DNA of 64,000 bases, taken from contig NZ_FOKG01000003.1 in the NCBI RefSeq assembly GCF_900111885.1, forward strand, positions 1 to 64,000. Reading direction: 5' to 3'. The position numbers were made by a program, and so were the translations under genes. Under the pieces are notes generated by a model that ran no database searches, was not told where the DNA came from, and was given only the letters and a program-made list of their open reading frames with translations. The stretch is from Amycolatopsis marina (lineage in GTDB: Bacteria > Actinomycetota > Actinomycetes > Mycobacteriales > Pseudonocardiaceae). Below, piece by piece: positions 39,547 through 48,943 of this stretch; the first letter of the stretch is position 1, and each line of letters starts with the position of its first letter.

Positions 39547-40428
39547 ATGAGGGGCATCGTGCTGGCCGGCGGCAGCGGAACACGCCTGCACCCGATCACA
39601 CAGGCCGTCTCCAAACAGCTGCTCCCGGTCTACGACAAGCCGATGATCTACTACCCGCTCTCGGTTCTCATGCTCGCCGGGATCCGCGAGATCCTGATCA
39701 TCTCGACCCCCGCGGACCTGCCCAACTTCCGCAGGCTGCTCGGTGACGGTGACCAGTACGGCCTGCGGCTCAGCTATGCCGAGCAGCCCAGCCCCAACGG
39801 TCTGGCCGAGGCCTTCATCATCGGTGACGACTTCATCGGCGACGACGACGTCGCGCTGGTTCTCGGCGACAACATCTTCTACGGCCAGGGCTTCTCCGGC
39901 CGCCTCCAGCAGGAGGTGTCCACTCTCGACGGCTGCACGCTGTTCGGCTACCCGGTGAAGGACGCCGAGCGCTACGGCGTCGGCGAGGTGGACGAGAACG
40001 GCAGGCTCATCTCGATCGAGGAGAAGCCGCAGCACCCCCGCTCGAACAAGGCGATCACCGGGCTGTACTTCTACGACAACCAGGTCGTCGACATCGCCCG
40101 CTCCCTCACCCCGTCGCCACGGGGGGAGCTGGAGATCACCGACGTGAACCTGACGTACCTGCGCCAGGACCGTGCCCGGCTGCTCGACCTGGGCCGCGGC
40201 TTCGCCTGGCTGGACACCGGGACCCACGACTCGCTGCTGGAGGCGGCACAGTTCGTGCAGGTGCTGGAACATCGCACCGGCGTGCGCATCGCCTGTCTGG
40301 AGGAGATCGCCCTGCGGATGGGATACATCGACGCGGACGCCTGCTTCGCGCTCGGCGCCAAGCTGGCCAAGTCCGGCTACGGCGAGTACGTGATGGCCGT
40401 GGCCAAGTCGGCCGGAGCCACGGGCTGA
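39547..40428 (+). CDS. rmlA: Glucose-1-phosphate thymidylyltransferase
   Basis: The 293-aa enzyme makes dTDP-glucose, first step to dTDP-rhamnose and other deoxysugars. Motifs: [11 protein letters not shown] near the N-terminus, [27 protein letters not shown] and [15 protein letters not shown] follows GGGAGCAACGC. No rmlBCD genes are nearby, so it likely serves cell-wall or polysaccharide precursors from a distance. Confidence 0.96.
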   Translation: MRGIVLAGGSGTRLHPITQAVSKQLLPVYDKPMIYYPLSVLMLAGIREILIISTPADLPNFRRLLGDGDQYGLRLSYAEQPSPNGLAEAFIIGDDFIGDDDVALVLGDNIFYGQGFSGRLQQEVSTLDGCTLFGYPVKDAERYGVGEVDENGRLISIEEKPQHPRSNKAITGLYFYDNQVVDIARSLTPSPRGELEITDVNLTYLRQDRARLLDLGRGFAWLDTGTHDSLLEAAQFVQVLEHRTGVRIACLEEIALRMGYIDADACFALGAKLAKSGYGEYVMAVAKSAGATG

Positions 40429-40439
40429 TAGTTCCGCTC

Positions 40440-41306
40440 TCAGCGGTTCCAGCCCGCGGCCATCTGCTCGAGCCTGCGCACCCGGTCCTCCATCGGCGGG
40501 TGGGTGGAGAACATCCGCGACAACCGCTCGCCGGGCCGGAACGGGTTGGCGATCATCAGGTGCGACTGGGAGACGACCTTGGGTTCCGGCGCCAGCGGTG
40601 CGATCTGCGTCCCACGCTGGAGTTTGCGCAACGCCGACGCCAGCCCGAGAGGGTCACCGGTGAGTTCGGCCCCCGACGCGTCCGCCTCGTACTCCCGTGA
40701 CCGGCTGACCGCCATCTTCACGACGCCGGCGGCGATCGGCCCGACCAGCACCACCAGCAGCATGACCAGTGGGTTGCCACCCTCGCGGTTGTTGCCGCCG
40801 AACATTCCCGCGAACATCGCGATATTCGCGGCCACACTGACCACACTGGCCAGTGCGCCCGCGACGCACGAGATGAGAATGTCCCGGTTGTAGACATGCG
40901 ACAGCTCGTGACCGAGCACCGCGCGCAGTTCCCGTTCGTTGAGCAGTTCCAGGATTCCCGCCGTGCAGCACACGGCGGCGTTGCGCGGGTTGCGACCGGT
41001 GGCGAAGGCGTTGGGCGCCTGGGTGGGGCTGACATAGAGGCGGGGCATCGGCTGCCGCGCCGACGTCGCCAGTTCCCGCACGATCCGGTACATCGCGGGC
41101 TGCTCGGCCTCGGAAACGGGCCGTGCCCGCATGGCCTTCAGCGCCAGCGTGTCCGACTTGAAGTACGCGTAAGCGTTCATTCCCAGTGCCACAGCAAGGC
41201 CGATGACGAGCGCTCCCCTGCCGAACACCGCGCTGATCCCGACGATGATGGCGCTGAGCAGGCCGAGCAACAGCGCGGTCTTCAACCCGTTCTGATGCCT
41301 GTGCAC
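40440..41306 (-). CDS. htpX: Membrane zinc metalloprotease HtpX
   Basis: The 288-aa M48 protease has two N-terminal membrane spans, the zinc site HELSH (133-137) with the distal Glu in [10 protein letters not shown], and a C-terminal TH-P-P motif ([14 protein letters not shown]). It degrades damaged membrane proteins. GTG start follows GGAGGCGCAGGA. The gene converges on rmlA with an 11-bp gap. Confidence 0.95.
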   Translation of the reverse strand: MHRHQNGLKTALLLGLLSAIIVGISAVFGRGALVIGLAVALGMNAYAYFKSDTLALKAMRARPVSEAEQPAMYRIVRELATSARQPMPRLYVSPTQAPNAFATGRNPRNAAVCCTAGILELLNERELRAVLGHELSHVYNRDILISCVAGALASVVSVAANIAMFAGMFGGNNREGGNPLVMLLVVLVGPIAAGVVKMAVSRSREYEADASGAELTGDPLGLASALRKLQRGTQIAPLAPEPKVVSQSHLMIANPFRPGERLSRMFSTHPPMEDRVRRLEQMAAGWNR

Positions 41307-41478
41307 TCCTGCGCCTCCAAATCCGCGACGTCCCCGCTGATGACAACGTGTGACAGCCGGTCAGAGTTCCGCCCACCGATCCTCACCCGGGCATTCGCGC
41401 AGCACAACAGGCGTGCAAGCGAAGATCGGGTTACCGTCCTGCCAGTGGCGTGATACCCACCCGGCTGGGGGAGGAACC

Positions 41479-42441
41479 GTGCGCGGACCGATCGAAGGCG
41501 GACTGTTCGTACTGGCCCTCACCGCCGCGCTCATCACGTCGCCCGCCACTCCCGCGGACGGCACCGGCGTGTTGCGGGTGCCGGTCGGCGACCGCCCGTT
41601 CGCCCTCGCCGTCGACTCCGCGACCGACACGGTCTACGTCGGCAACAGCGGCGACGGCTCGATCTCCATCGTGGACGGCGCGCGAGGTGTCGTGCGGACC
41701 ACCGTGGACGTCGGTGGCAGGGTGACCGACCTCGCGGTGAACGAGATCACCCGAAAGTTGTACGCGAGCGATGCGGACAGCGGCACGGTCACGGTGCTCG
41801 ACGCGCTCCGCGGGCGGGTACTGGCCACCATCGCCGCTGGTGCGGGCACCTCGACCCTGGCCGTGGACGAGGTGACCGACACGGTCTACGCGGCAGGGAC
41901 GTCTTCCGGCCAGGTGGCCGTGATCGACGGCGGCACCGACACCGTGCGGGCGAGGGTCGCGGTGCACGACTCGGAACTGAACAGCGCGGCCACCGACCCG
42001 GATCGGGCACTGGCGTACTTCACCGCGGGCGACGACGACAAGCTCGTCGTGTTCGACACCGCGCAGGAGAGGGTCGTCGACCGGGTGCCGGTCGGCCGGG
42101 TGCCCGCCGATACCGCGGTGCACGCCGCCACGAACACCGTCTTCGTCGCCAACGCCGGAATTCACCATCTCTCGGTGGTGAGCGGAAACATCTGGCAACA
42201 GGTGTCGACGATCCTGTTGCACAGCGCGGGCTCCTCGGTCGCGGTGCACCAGAAGAGCGGTGACGTCTACACCAACGGCGGACCGAACGGACTCATCAGG
42301 ATCAGCGGCGCGACCGGCGCGACCGACGGCGTGGTCTCGCTCGGCATCAACCCCGGTCGCATCGCGGTGAACCAGCTCGACGGCACCGTCTTCCTCACGG
42401 ATCCACTGCACGACGCACTGACCGTCATCCGCGATTTCTGA
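41479..42441 (+). CDS. Secreted YVTN-type beta-propeller protein
   Basis: The 320-aa product has a signal peptide (about 1-28) and about seven repeats of the YVTN/NHL style, for example VDSATDTVYVGNSGDGSISI, VNEITRKLYASDADSGTVTV and VDEVTDTVYAAGTSSGQVAV. Such propellers often bind ligands or the cell surface; no catalytic motif is visible. GTG at 41479 follows GGGGAGGAACC. Confidence 0.82.
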   Translation: MRGPIEGGLFVLALTAALITSPATPADGTGVLRVPVGDRPFALAVDSATDTVYVGNSGDGSISIVDGARGVVRTTVDVGGRVTDLAVNEITRKLYASDADSGTVTVLDALRGRVLATIAAGAGTSTLAVDEVTDTVYAAGTSSGQVAVIDGGTDTVRARVAVHDSELNSAATDPDRALAYFTAGDDDKLVVFDTAQERVVDRVPVGRVPADTAVHAATNTVFVANAGIHHLSVVSGNIWQQVSTILLHSAGSSVAVHQKSGDVYTNGGPNGLIRISGATGATDGVVSLGINPGRIAVNQLDGTVFLTDPLHDALTVIRDF

Positions 42442-42528
42442 ACGGCCAGAGCGACCGCCCGAGCTGGAGTGACTCCGGGGGTACGTTGGAAAACGCAGAC
42501 ATCCCACGAGAACCGGAACGGAATGCAC

Positions 42529-43401
42529 ATGCGACTTGGCCTGCAGATTCCCGACTTCACCTGGCCGAACGGTTCCACGGCACTCGGCCGGGAACTCGCG
42601 ACCGTTGCCCGTACCGCGGACGAGGCAGGCTTCGACTACCTCGCCGTGATGGACCACTTCTTCCAGATCTCGGTCGTCGGCCCACCCGAGAACGACATGC
42701 TGGAGGCCTACACCACGCTCGGATTCCTCGCCGCGCACACCGAGCGCGCGAAGCTGCTGACCGTGGTCACCGGCGCCTTCTACCGACACCCCGGATTACT
42801 CGCGAAGGCAGTGACCACATTGGACGTACTGTCCGGCGGCCGCGCGATCCTGGGTGTCGGCGCTGGCTGGAACGAGGAGGAGGCGAAGGGTCTCGGCTTC
42901 GAGTACCCGTCCACAAAGGAGCGTTTTGAACTACTCGAGGACGCGTTGCAGTACTGCCTGCGTATGTGGGACGACACCGAGGAGCCCTTCGCCGGCAGGC
43001 ACGTGAACGCCGAGCGGATGCTGAACGTGCCGCAGGCCCTTTCGCGCCCGCACCCACCCATCATGATCGGCGGCGGAGGCGAGAAGAAGACGTTGCGATT
43101 CGTCGCCAGGTACGCGCAGGCCTGCAACCTGTTCAACACGCCGGACCTCGAGCACAAGCTCACCGTACTGCGCGAGCACTGCGAGCGTGAGGGGCGCGAC
43201 TACGACGAGATCACCAAGACCGTCTACCAGCCGATGGACACCGGCGACAACGGCGAGAAGACCGATGAACTGCTGACCGAGCTGCGCCGGCTGGCCGGGC
43301 TCGGCGTCGACGCGGCCCTCGGTTACATGCCGCAGGTGCACGACACCTCGCGGATCGAGCGGTTCGGCAAGGATGTCATCGAGGTGGCCGCCGGGTTCTA
43401 G
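42529..43401 (+). CDS. LLM-class F420-dependent oxidoreductase
   Basis: The 290-aa protein has a luciferase-like TIM barrel: MRLGLQIPDFTWPNG, DYLAVMDHFFQI, LGVGAGWNEEEAKGLGF and PPIMIGGGGEKKTL, typical of actinobacterial F420 enzymes. It probably uses coenzyme F420 to oxidise or reduce an unknown substrate. ATG at 42529 is chosen; an ATG two codons upstream is possible. Confidence 0.88.
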   Translation: MRLGLQIPDFTWPNGSTALGRELATVARTADEAGFDYLAVMDHFFQISVVGPPENDMLEAYTTLGFLAAHTERAKLLTVVTGAFYRHPGLLAKAVTTLDVLSGGRAILGVGAGWNEEEAKGLGFEYPSTKERFELLEDALQYCLRMWDDTEEPFAGRHVNAERMLNVPQALSRPHPPIMIGGGGEKKTLRFVARYAQACNLFNTPDLEHKLTVLREHCEREGRDYDEITKTVYQPMDTGDNGEKTDELLTELRRLAGLGVDAALGYMPQVHDTSRIERFGKDVIEVAAGF

Positions 43402-43469
43402 TGCTGACTCCGCCCTTGTCCGGCATGCTGTAGCTGACCCCGCACGGCAGCCGGACAAGGGCAGGTGAG

Positions 43470-44681
43470 ATGACCAGCGGTGAGCAGGACGAGACACCCG
43501 GCACCGACCACGGGTACCGGCTGCGCGGCGGGCGGCAACCGGATGTCTCCGCGCTGACCAACGTGCTCGCCCATCGCGGCGCCGATGTCACCGAACCGCT
43601 GATCTTCCTCGCCTCCGGCGGCATCGGCGCCGGCTACGTCCTGTGGGAATTCACCCGCGACGGCAGCAAACCGCTTGTGCTGGGATTCCGTTCCCAGTGG
43701 CAGCACACCCAATTCTGGCTCAAGTCCACAGTGGAACGTCTCGGGCTGCGAATGGACCTACACACCACGCGCGGGGCGCGGGGTGCCGCGAAGCGGCTGT
43801 CCGCCGCGCTCGACGCGGGTGAGCCCGCGATCGTGCAGCCGGACCGTTTTCCACTCGGCTACTGGTATCTCCCCGAGGCGGCCGACGGAATAGGCGGCCA
43901 TCTCGTCGTCGCGTACGCCCAGTCCGGCGACCGGGTGCACCTCGACGACCGCAATCGAGCCCCGCTCACGGTGGAACGCTCGGCACTCGACAAGGCGCGC
44001 GGCAGGGTGGGCTCGGCGAAGAACCTGCTCGCGGTGGTGCGCACCGGTGATCTCGACCGCGACCGCCTCGCCGACGCCGTCAGGTCCGGGCTTACCGACT
44101 GCACCCGGCGGCTCGCCGCCAAATCCACGTCGTTCGCGCTGCCCGCCTGGCGCAAGTGGGCCACCCTGCTGACGGACGAGCGTGCGGCGAAGGGCTGGCC
44201 TGCGGTGTTCGCCGACCGTCGCGGCCTCGTCGGCGCTCTGCTGTCGATCTGGGAGGGCGTCGATCCCGCGGGCATGGGCGGCGGGCACCTGCGCGACCTC
44301 TTCGCCGACGGCCTCGCCGAGGCCGCTGTCCTGCTGGACGCTCCCGAACTGGAAGCCCACGCGGCGAACTGGCGGGACATCAGCAGACGCTGGCGCGAGT
44401 TCGCCGACGCCGCGCTACCCGAGGACGTGCCCGAGTTCGGCTGGATGCGCGGGCTGACGGCTCGGGTACGGGAAGGCGTGACCGCGGGCGACGCCGGGCA
44501 GCAGGCCGCCGCCGAGGCAGGCACCGAGCTGTGGCGGCTGCGGGCCCACTACGACGCGGAGGATCCGTTCACCGAACGGCAGGCAGGGTCGTTGTTCACC
44601 GACCTCGGCAGCAGGCTGCGCGACATTCACACGGCCGAGACCGGCGCCGTCGCCGCACTCTCCCAGGTCACCACTCGATAA
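43470..44681 (+). CDS. BtrH_N / DUF4872-type protein
   Basis: The 403-aa protein resembles the two-domain family named after BtrH of butirosin biosynthesis: an N-terminal papain-like domain (about 25-155, with SGGIGAGY, FRSQWQHTQFWL and a GGHLVVAYAQ segment holding the His) and a C-terminal DUF4872 helical domain. BtrH transfers an acyl group; here the catalytic Cys seems replaced, since no Cys occurs in the first domain, so activity is doubtful. ATG follows GGGCAGGTGAG. It precedes the polysaccharide operon. Confidence 0.7.
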   Translation: MTSGEQDETPGTDHGYRLRGGRQPDVSALTNVLAHRGADVTEPLIFLASGGIGAGYVLWEFTRDGSKPLVLGFRSQWQHTQFWLKSTVERLGLRMDLHTTRGARGAAKRLSAALDAGEPAIVQPDRFPLGYWYLPEAADGIGGHLVVAYAQSGDRVHLDDRNRAPLTVERSALDKARGRVGSAKNLLAVVRTGDLDRDRLADAVRSGLTDCTRRLAAKSTSFALPAWRKWATLLTDERAAKGWPAVFADRRGLVGALLSIWEGVDPAGMGGGHLRDLFADGLAEAAVLLDAPELEAHAANWRDISRRWREFADAALPEDVPEFGWMRGLTARVREGVTAGDAGQQAAAEAGTELWRLRAHYDAEDPFTERQAGSLFTDLGSRLRDIHTAETGAVAALSQVTTR

Positions 44682-44757
44682 CCCCCGTAACAACCACGGC
44701 CCGGCAGGCGAATCAGGAGACGACGTGACTGCCTTCCGGGCAGCGGAGGGGAGCCTG

Positions 44758-46071
44758 ATGGAGATCAGCGTCTTCGGCCTGGGGTACGTGGGATGCGTGT
44801 CCGCCGCCTGTCTTGCCGGTCGCGGTCACCAGGTCGTCGGGGTGGATGTCAATCCGCTCAAGATCGATCTCGTCCGGGCGGGCAAGGCACCGGTGGTCGA
44901 GGAACGGATCGGTGAACTGACCTCGGAGGTCGTGCGCAGCGGTGCTCTGCGCGCCACCACCGACGTCGCGGAGGCGATCGCGAACAGCGAGGTCTCGCTG
45001 GTCTGCGTCGGCACCCCGTCCGCCCCCAACGGGAGCCTGTCCACGACCTACCTGGAGCGGGTGACCGAGCAGATCGGCGCGGCGCTCGCGGAGCAGGACC
45101 GCAGGCACACGGTCGTCTTCCGCAGCACGATGCTGCCGGGAACGTGCCTCGATCTGCTTGTCCCCATCCTGGAGAAGGCATCGGGACGCACCGCGGGAGT
45201 GGACTTCGGTGTCGCGGTGAACCCGGAGTTCCTGCGCGAGGGCAGCAGCGTCCGGGACTTCCTCGACCCGCCCAAGACCGTCATCGGTGAGCTCGACGCG
45301 GCCAGCGGCGACGCCGTGAGCCGCCTCTACGAAGGGCTGCCGGGCGAGGTGTTCCGGGTGCCGATCCCGGTCGCGGAGATGACCAAGTACGCCGACAACG
45401 CGTTCCACGGACTGAAGATCGGCTTCGCCAACGAACTCGGCGCGGTGTGCTGGGCGCTCGGGCTGGACTCGCACCGGGTGATCGACGTCTTCCTCGCCGA
45501 CCGCAAGCTGAACATCAGCCCCGCCTACCTGCGTCCCGGCTTCGCCTTCGGCGGCTCCTGCCTGCCGAAGGACCTGCGGGGTCTGGTCTACGCCGCCCAT
45601 CGGGCGGACGTGTCCGTGCCGATTCTGGAGAACGTGCTGCCCTCGAACGAGGAGCACCTCCAACGCGCGTTCGACCTGGTCGCGCGCACCGGGAAACGCC
45701 GGATCGGGCTGTTCGGCCTCTCGTTCAAACCGGGGACCGACGACCTGCGCGAGAGCCCATTGGTGGAACTTGCCGAACGGCTCCTCGGCAAGGGCTACGA
45801 CCTGCGCATCTACGACGCGAACGTGAGCCTGTCGCGGCTGATGGGCGCGAACCGCGAGTACATCGAGAGCAGGCTGCCACACCTCGGCCAGCTGCTCGTC
45901 GGCTCCGTGGCGGAAGTGCTCGACCACGCCGAGGTCTGCCTGGTCGGCAGCACCGACCCCGCGGTACTGGCATTGCTGCCGCACAACGGGCCGACGCTCA
46001 TCGACCTTGTCCGCATGCCCGACGCCGAAGTGCGCCGGGCCGAGGAAGGATACGTCGGCCTTGCCTGGTGA
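44758..46071 (+). CDS. Nucleotide-sugar 6-dehydrogenase, close to GDP-mannose dehydrogenase AlgD
   Basis: The 437-aa enzyme oxidises C6 of a nucleotide sugar to a carboxylate with two NAD+. It has the Rossmann motif FGLGYVG, NPEFLREGSSVRDF, and the catalytic Cys268 in FAFGGSCLPKD, the same number as in AlgD. Segments such as RSTMLPGT, VIGEL and SFKPGTDDLRESPLVELAE follow AlgD more closely than UDP-glucose dehydrogenases as I recall them. ATG at 44758 follows GGAGCCTG. It opens the polysaccharide operon, supplying a uronic acid. GDP-mannose as substrate is likely but not certain. Confidence 0.88.
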   Translation: MEISVFGLGYVGCVSAACLAGRGHQVVGVDVNPLKIDLVRAGKAPVVEERIGELTSEVVRSGALRATTDVAEAIANSEVSLVCVGTPSAPNGSLSTTYLERVTEQIGAALAEQDRRHTVVFRSTMLPGTCLDLLVPILEKASGRTAGVDFGVAVNPEFLREGSSVRDFLDPPKTVIGELDAASGDAVSRLYEGLPGEVFRVPIPVAEMTKYADNAFHGLKIGFANELGAVCWALGLDSHRVIDVFLADRKLNISPAYLRPGFAFGGSCLPKDLRGLVYAAHRADVSVPILENVLPSNEEHLQRAFDLVARTGKRRIGLFGLSFKPGTDDLRESPLVELAERLLGKGYDLRIYDANVSLSRLMGANREYIESRLPHLGQLLVGSVAEVLDHAEVCLVGSTDPAVLALLPHNGPTLIDLVRMPDAEVRRAEEGYVGLAW

Positions 46072-46084
46072 AAGAGCGTCGGAA

Positions 46085-47437
46085 ATGAAGCTTTCACGTC
46101 CTCAGGGCGACAGCCGGAACGCGCCCACCGAAGGTCCGCTATCGGGGCGGCAGGGCAACACGCGCCCAGAGACGAGCCATCCCACCGCGGAATGCCCTGG
46201 CGACGCGATCGCGGGCGCGCGTTCGCGGGAATGCGGTGAAAGAGTTTCGGACGGCCGCAGGGCGCTCGTCCTCGTCGAGAACCTTTCCGTGCCGTTCGAC
46301 CGGCGGGTATGGCAGGAGTGCACCACCCTGCGCGACGCGGGCTGGGACGTGCACGTGATCTGCCCACAGGGCACGAAGCGGGACACGGAGGCCGAGACCG
46401 AGATCGACGGGGTGCACATCCACCGCTATCCCCTGCGTGCCGCCACCGGCGGGCCCGCCGGGTACCTGCAGGAGTACGGGACCGCGCTCTGGCACACCTT
46501 CCGGCTCGCCAGGAAGGTACGGGCGCTGGGCCGGATCGACGTCGTGCACGCCTGCAATCCGCCGGACCTGCTGTTCCTGGTGGCGCTGATGCTGAAGCGC
46601 CAGGGCACCCGCTTCGTCTTCGACCAGCACGACCTGGTTCCCGAGCTGTACCTCTCCCGGTTCGACCGGGGGCGGGACCTGCTCTACCGCGCGGTGTGCG
46701 CCCTGGAACGACGCACCTATCGCGCGGCGGACGTGGTGATCTCCACCAACGAGAGCTACCGCGACGTCGCGCTGAGCCGGGGCGGGAAGCGTCCCGAGGA
46801 CGTCTTCGTCGTGCGCAGCGCGCCCGCGGTGGAGCGGTTCCGTCCTGTCCCCGCCGAACCCGAGCTGAAGAACGGCAAGGAGCACCTGCTCTGCTATCTC
46901 GGCGTGATGGGCCCGCAGGACGGGGTCGACTACGCGCTGCGCGCACTCGCTCACCTGCAGGACGACCTCGGGCGCGCGGACTGGCATGCGGTGTTCGTCG
47001 GTTCGGGCGACACCTTCGACGCGATGGTGGACCTCGCGTCGGAACTCGGGCTCACCGACCGTGTGGAGTTCACCGGGCGGATCCCGGACGCCGACCTGGT
47101 CCGCTACCTGTCCACCGCGGACGTCTGCCTCTCCCCGGATCCGAAGAACCCGCTGAACGACGTGTCCACGATGAACAAGATCATGGAATACATGGCGATG
47201 AGCAGGCCCATCGTCTCGTTCGACCTGCGCGAGGCCCGGGTGTCGGCAGGCGATGCTGCCGTCTACGCCCCCGCCAACGACGAACTGGAGTTCGCGAAGC
47301 TGGTCGACCGGCTGCTGGACGACCCCGGTGAACGAGCGCGCATGGGCGGTCTCGGCCAGGAGCGGATCGAGGGACCGCTGTCGTGGGCGCACTCCAGGAC
47401 GGCGCTGCTCGCGGCCTACTCCGCTGCCTGCCGGTGA
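46085..47437 (+). CDS. GT4-family glycosyltransferase
   Basis: The 450-aa retaining GT-B enzyme has the N-terminal LVENLSVPFDRRVWQE motif common in WcaL/TuaC-like transferases, FDQHDLVPELY, and a donor-binding C-terminal domain with TMNKIMEYMAMSRPIVSFD. ATG at 46085 yields about 55 extra residues before the conserved core; a later GTG near 46235 is possible. It follows the AlgD-like gene by 13 nt and likely adds a sugar to the polysaccharide repeat. Confidence 0.88.
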   Translation: MKLSRPQGDSRNAPTEGPLSGRQGNTRPETSHPTAECPGDAIAGARSRECGERVSDGRRALVLVENLSVPFDRRVWQECTTLRDAGWDVHVICPQGTKRDTEAETEIDGVHIHRYPLRAATGGPAGYLQEYGTALWHTFRLARKVRALGRIDVVHACNPPDLLFLVALMLKRQGTRFVFDQHDLVPELYLSRFDRGRDLLYRAVCALERRTYRAADVVISTNESYRDVALSRGGKRPEDVFVVRSAPAVERFRPVPAEPELKNGKEHLLCYLGVMGPQDGVDYALRALAHLQDDLGRADWHAVFVGSGDTFDAMVDLASELGLTDRVEFTGRIPDADLVRYLSTADVCLSPDPKNPLNDVSTMNKIMEYMAMSRPIVSFDLREARVSAGDAAVYAPANDELEFAKLVDRLLDDPGERARMGGLGQERIEGPLSWAHSRTALLAAYSAACR

Positions 47438-47566
47438 ACAACCCTCCGGGGTAACGCTCGGTTTCTTTTCGAACAACTCTCCGGCCCGGCTGTAACCAAA
47501 GCGATCAGCGGCGCGACGTGAGAGGAAAGCCATTCGCGGATCCGCGACCTGAGGGAGGCGCAGACG

Positions 47567-48943
47567 TTGGACGACGACCTCGTGCGTCTGCCCGTACTCG
47601 GGCGGATTCTGCGCAGACGGTGGCGCCTGCTCACCGTCCTCGCGGTGCTGGGCGCGCTCGTCGGCGCCGCCTCCTCGCTGGTGCTCTCCCCCGGCTACGT
47701 GACCTCGACCAGCATTCTGCTGCAGGGACCGCGGGAGCCGGACCAGATCCTCACCGAGACCCAGATCGCGACGAGTTCCGTGGTCCTCGACCGCACGGCA
47801 GCGGCGCTGGCCTGGGGCGTCAGCGGAACCGACCTCGCGCGTTCGGTCACCGCCGAGGCCGTCGACGGCAACGTGATCGAACTGGGCGCGACGGCCGAGA
47901 CCCCGGAGAAGGCGCAGCAACTCACCGACCAGGCGGCCGCCGAGTACGTCACCTTCTCGACCCAGCTCGCGGGCAACAGCGGGGACGCCGCCGCCCAGTT
48001 GCAGACCGAGCTGCGCGAGACGCTGCAGCAACGGGTGACCGCGACGAACGAGCGCATCACCGAGTTGCACAACTCGATCGCGAACCAGGGCACGACCGTG
48101 GAGAGCGTCCAGATCAGCACCGAACTCGAAGCGCTTCGCTCCGCACTGCGCGACGCCATGACCAACCTGACCGAGGCCGGGGAAACCTCCGGCCAGTCCA
48201 AACAGGTCGTCATGGGTCCCGCGCCGAGACCGGCGGCCCCGGCCAGTCCGACCCTGCTCCAGCTCGTCGCAGCGGGCGCGGCGCTGTTCGTTCTGCTCGG
48301 CATCGCCGGGCATTTCGTCGCGGCGAGGGCGGACCGGCGACTGCGCGCGGAGTCGGACATCGCCGCCGCTCTGGGCGCACCGCTGCTCGGCGACGTCGAC
48401 GTGCCGGACATCGGGGAAACACCGGCCTTCCGGGGGCCGTTGGGCAGGTTGCGCGAGCTCGTGCTCGGTCGGCGGCCGTGGAACGCGGAGGTCCGCGCCG
48501 GACTCGACGAACACGCGCAGGGCGTACGGGATCAGCGCGTCCTCACCCGGCTCCGGGCGGCGACCAGCACGCCCTCACAGGTGCTCCTGCTCGTGCCCGA
48601 TGACGACCTCCCCGCACACCGCGTCGCGGACCGGTTGGCCGCGGCGGCGGCCACCGACCCCAAGGCCAGGATCACCCTGCGCGTCACCGCTGTCGCCGTG
48701 CACCGGCCGACGGTCGACGACGCAGGCCACCTTTCCGGAGCCGTCGTGGTGCTCACCTCGGGCAGCAGGACGGCGTGGGAACTCGTGGGCATCGCCGAGG
48801 CGTGCGCCGACTCGGGCCATGCCGTCCTCGGCGCCGTCCTCGCCTACCGGGCCGAACCGGTGGCTCGGGAGCGGGGTTCGGCCCCCGCGAAAGCCGGGGC
48901 GGCCGCGGCGTCCTCGGACTCGGCGATGGCGGGTTCGGCATGA
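47567..48943 (+). CDS. Wzz-like polysaccharide chain-length protein I
   Basis: The 458-aa protein has two membrane spans (about 22-42 and 222-245) flanking a helical periplasmic domain with coiled-coil character (QQLTDQAAAEYV, ETLQQRVTATNERITELHNS). After span 2 comes a cytoplasmic domain with STPSQVLLLVPDD, a MinD/BY-kinase-like strand order without a Walker A loop. TTG at 47567 is the likely start, with GGGAGG 9 nt upstream. Co-transcribed with the second Wzz-like gene (ATGA overlap). Confidence 0.8.
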   Translation: MDDDLVRLPVLGRILRRRWRLLTVLAVLGALVGAASSLVLSPGYVTSTSILLQGPREPDQILTETQIATSSVVLDRTAAALAWGVSGTDLARSVTAEAVDGNVIELGATAETPEKAQQLTDQAAAEYVTFSTQLAGNSGDAAAQLQTELRETLQQRVTATNERITELHNSIANQGTTVESVQISTELEALRSALRDAMTNLTEAGETSGQSKQVVMGPAPRPAAPASPTLLQLVAAGAALFVLLGIAGHFVAARADRRLRAESDIAAALGAPLLGDVDVPDIGETPAFRGPLGRLRELVLGRRPWNAEVRAGLDEHAQGVRDQRVLTRLRAATSTPSQVLLLVPDDDLPAHRVADRLAAAAATDPKARITLRVTAVAVHRPTVDDAGHLSGAVVVLTSGSRTAWELVGIAEACADSGHAVLGAVLAYRAEPVARERGSAPAKAGAAAASSDSAMAGSA

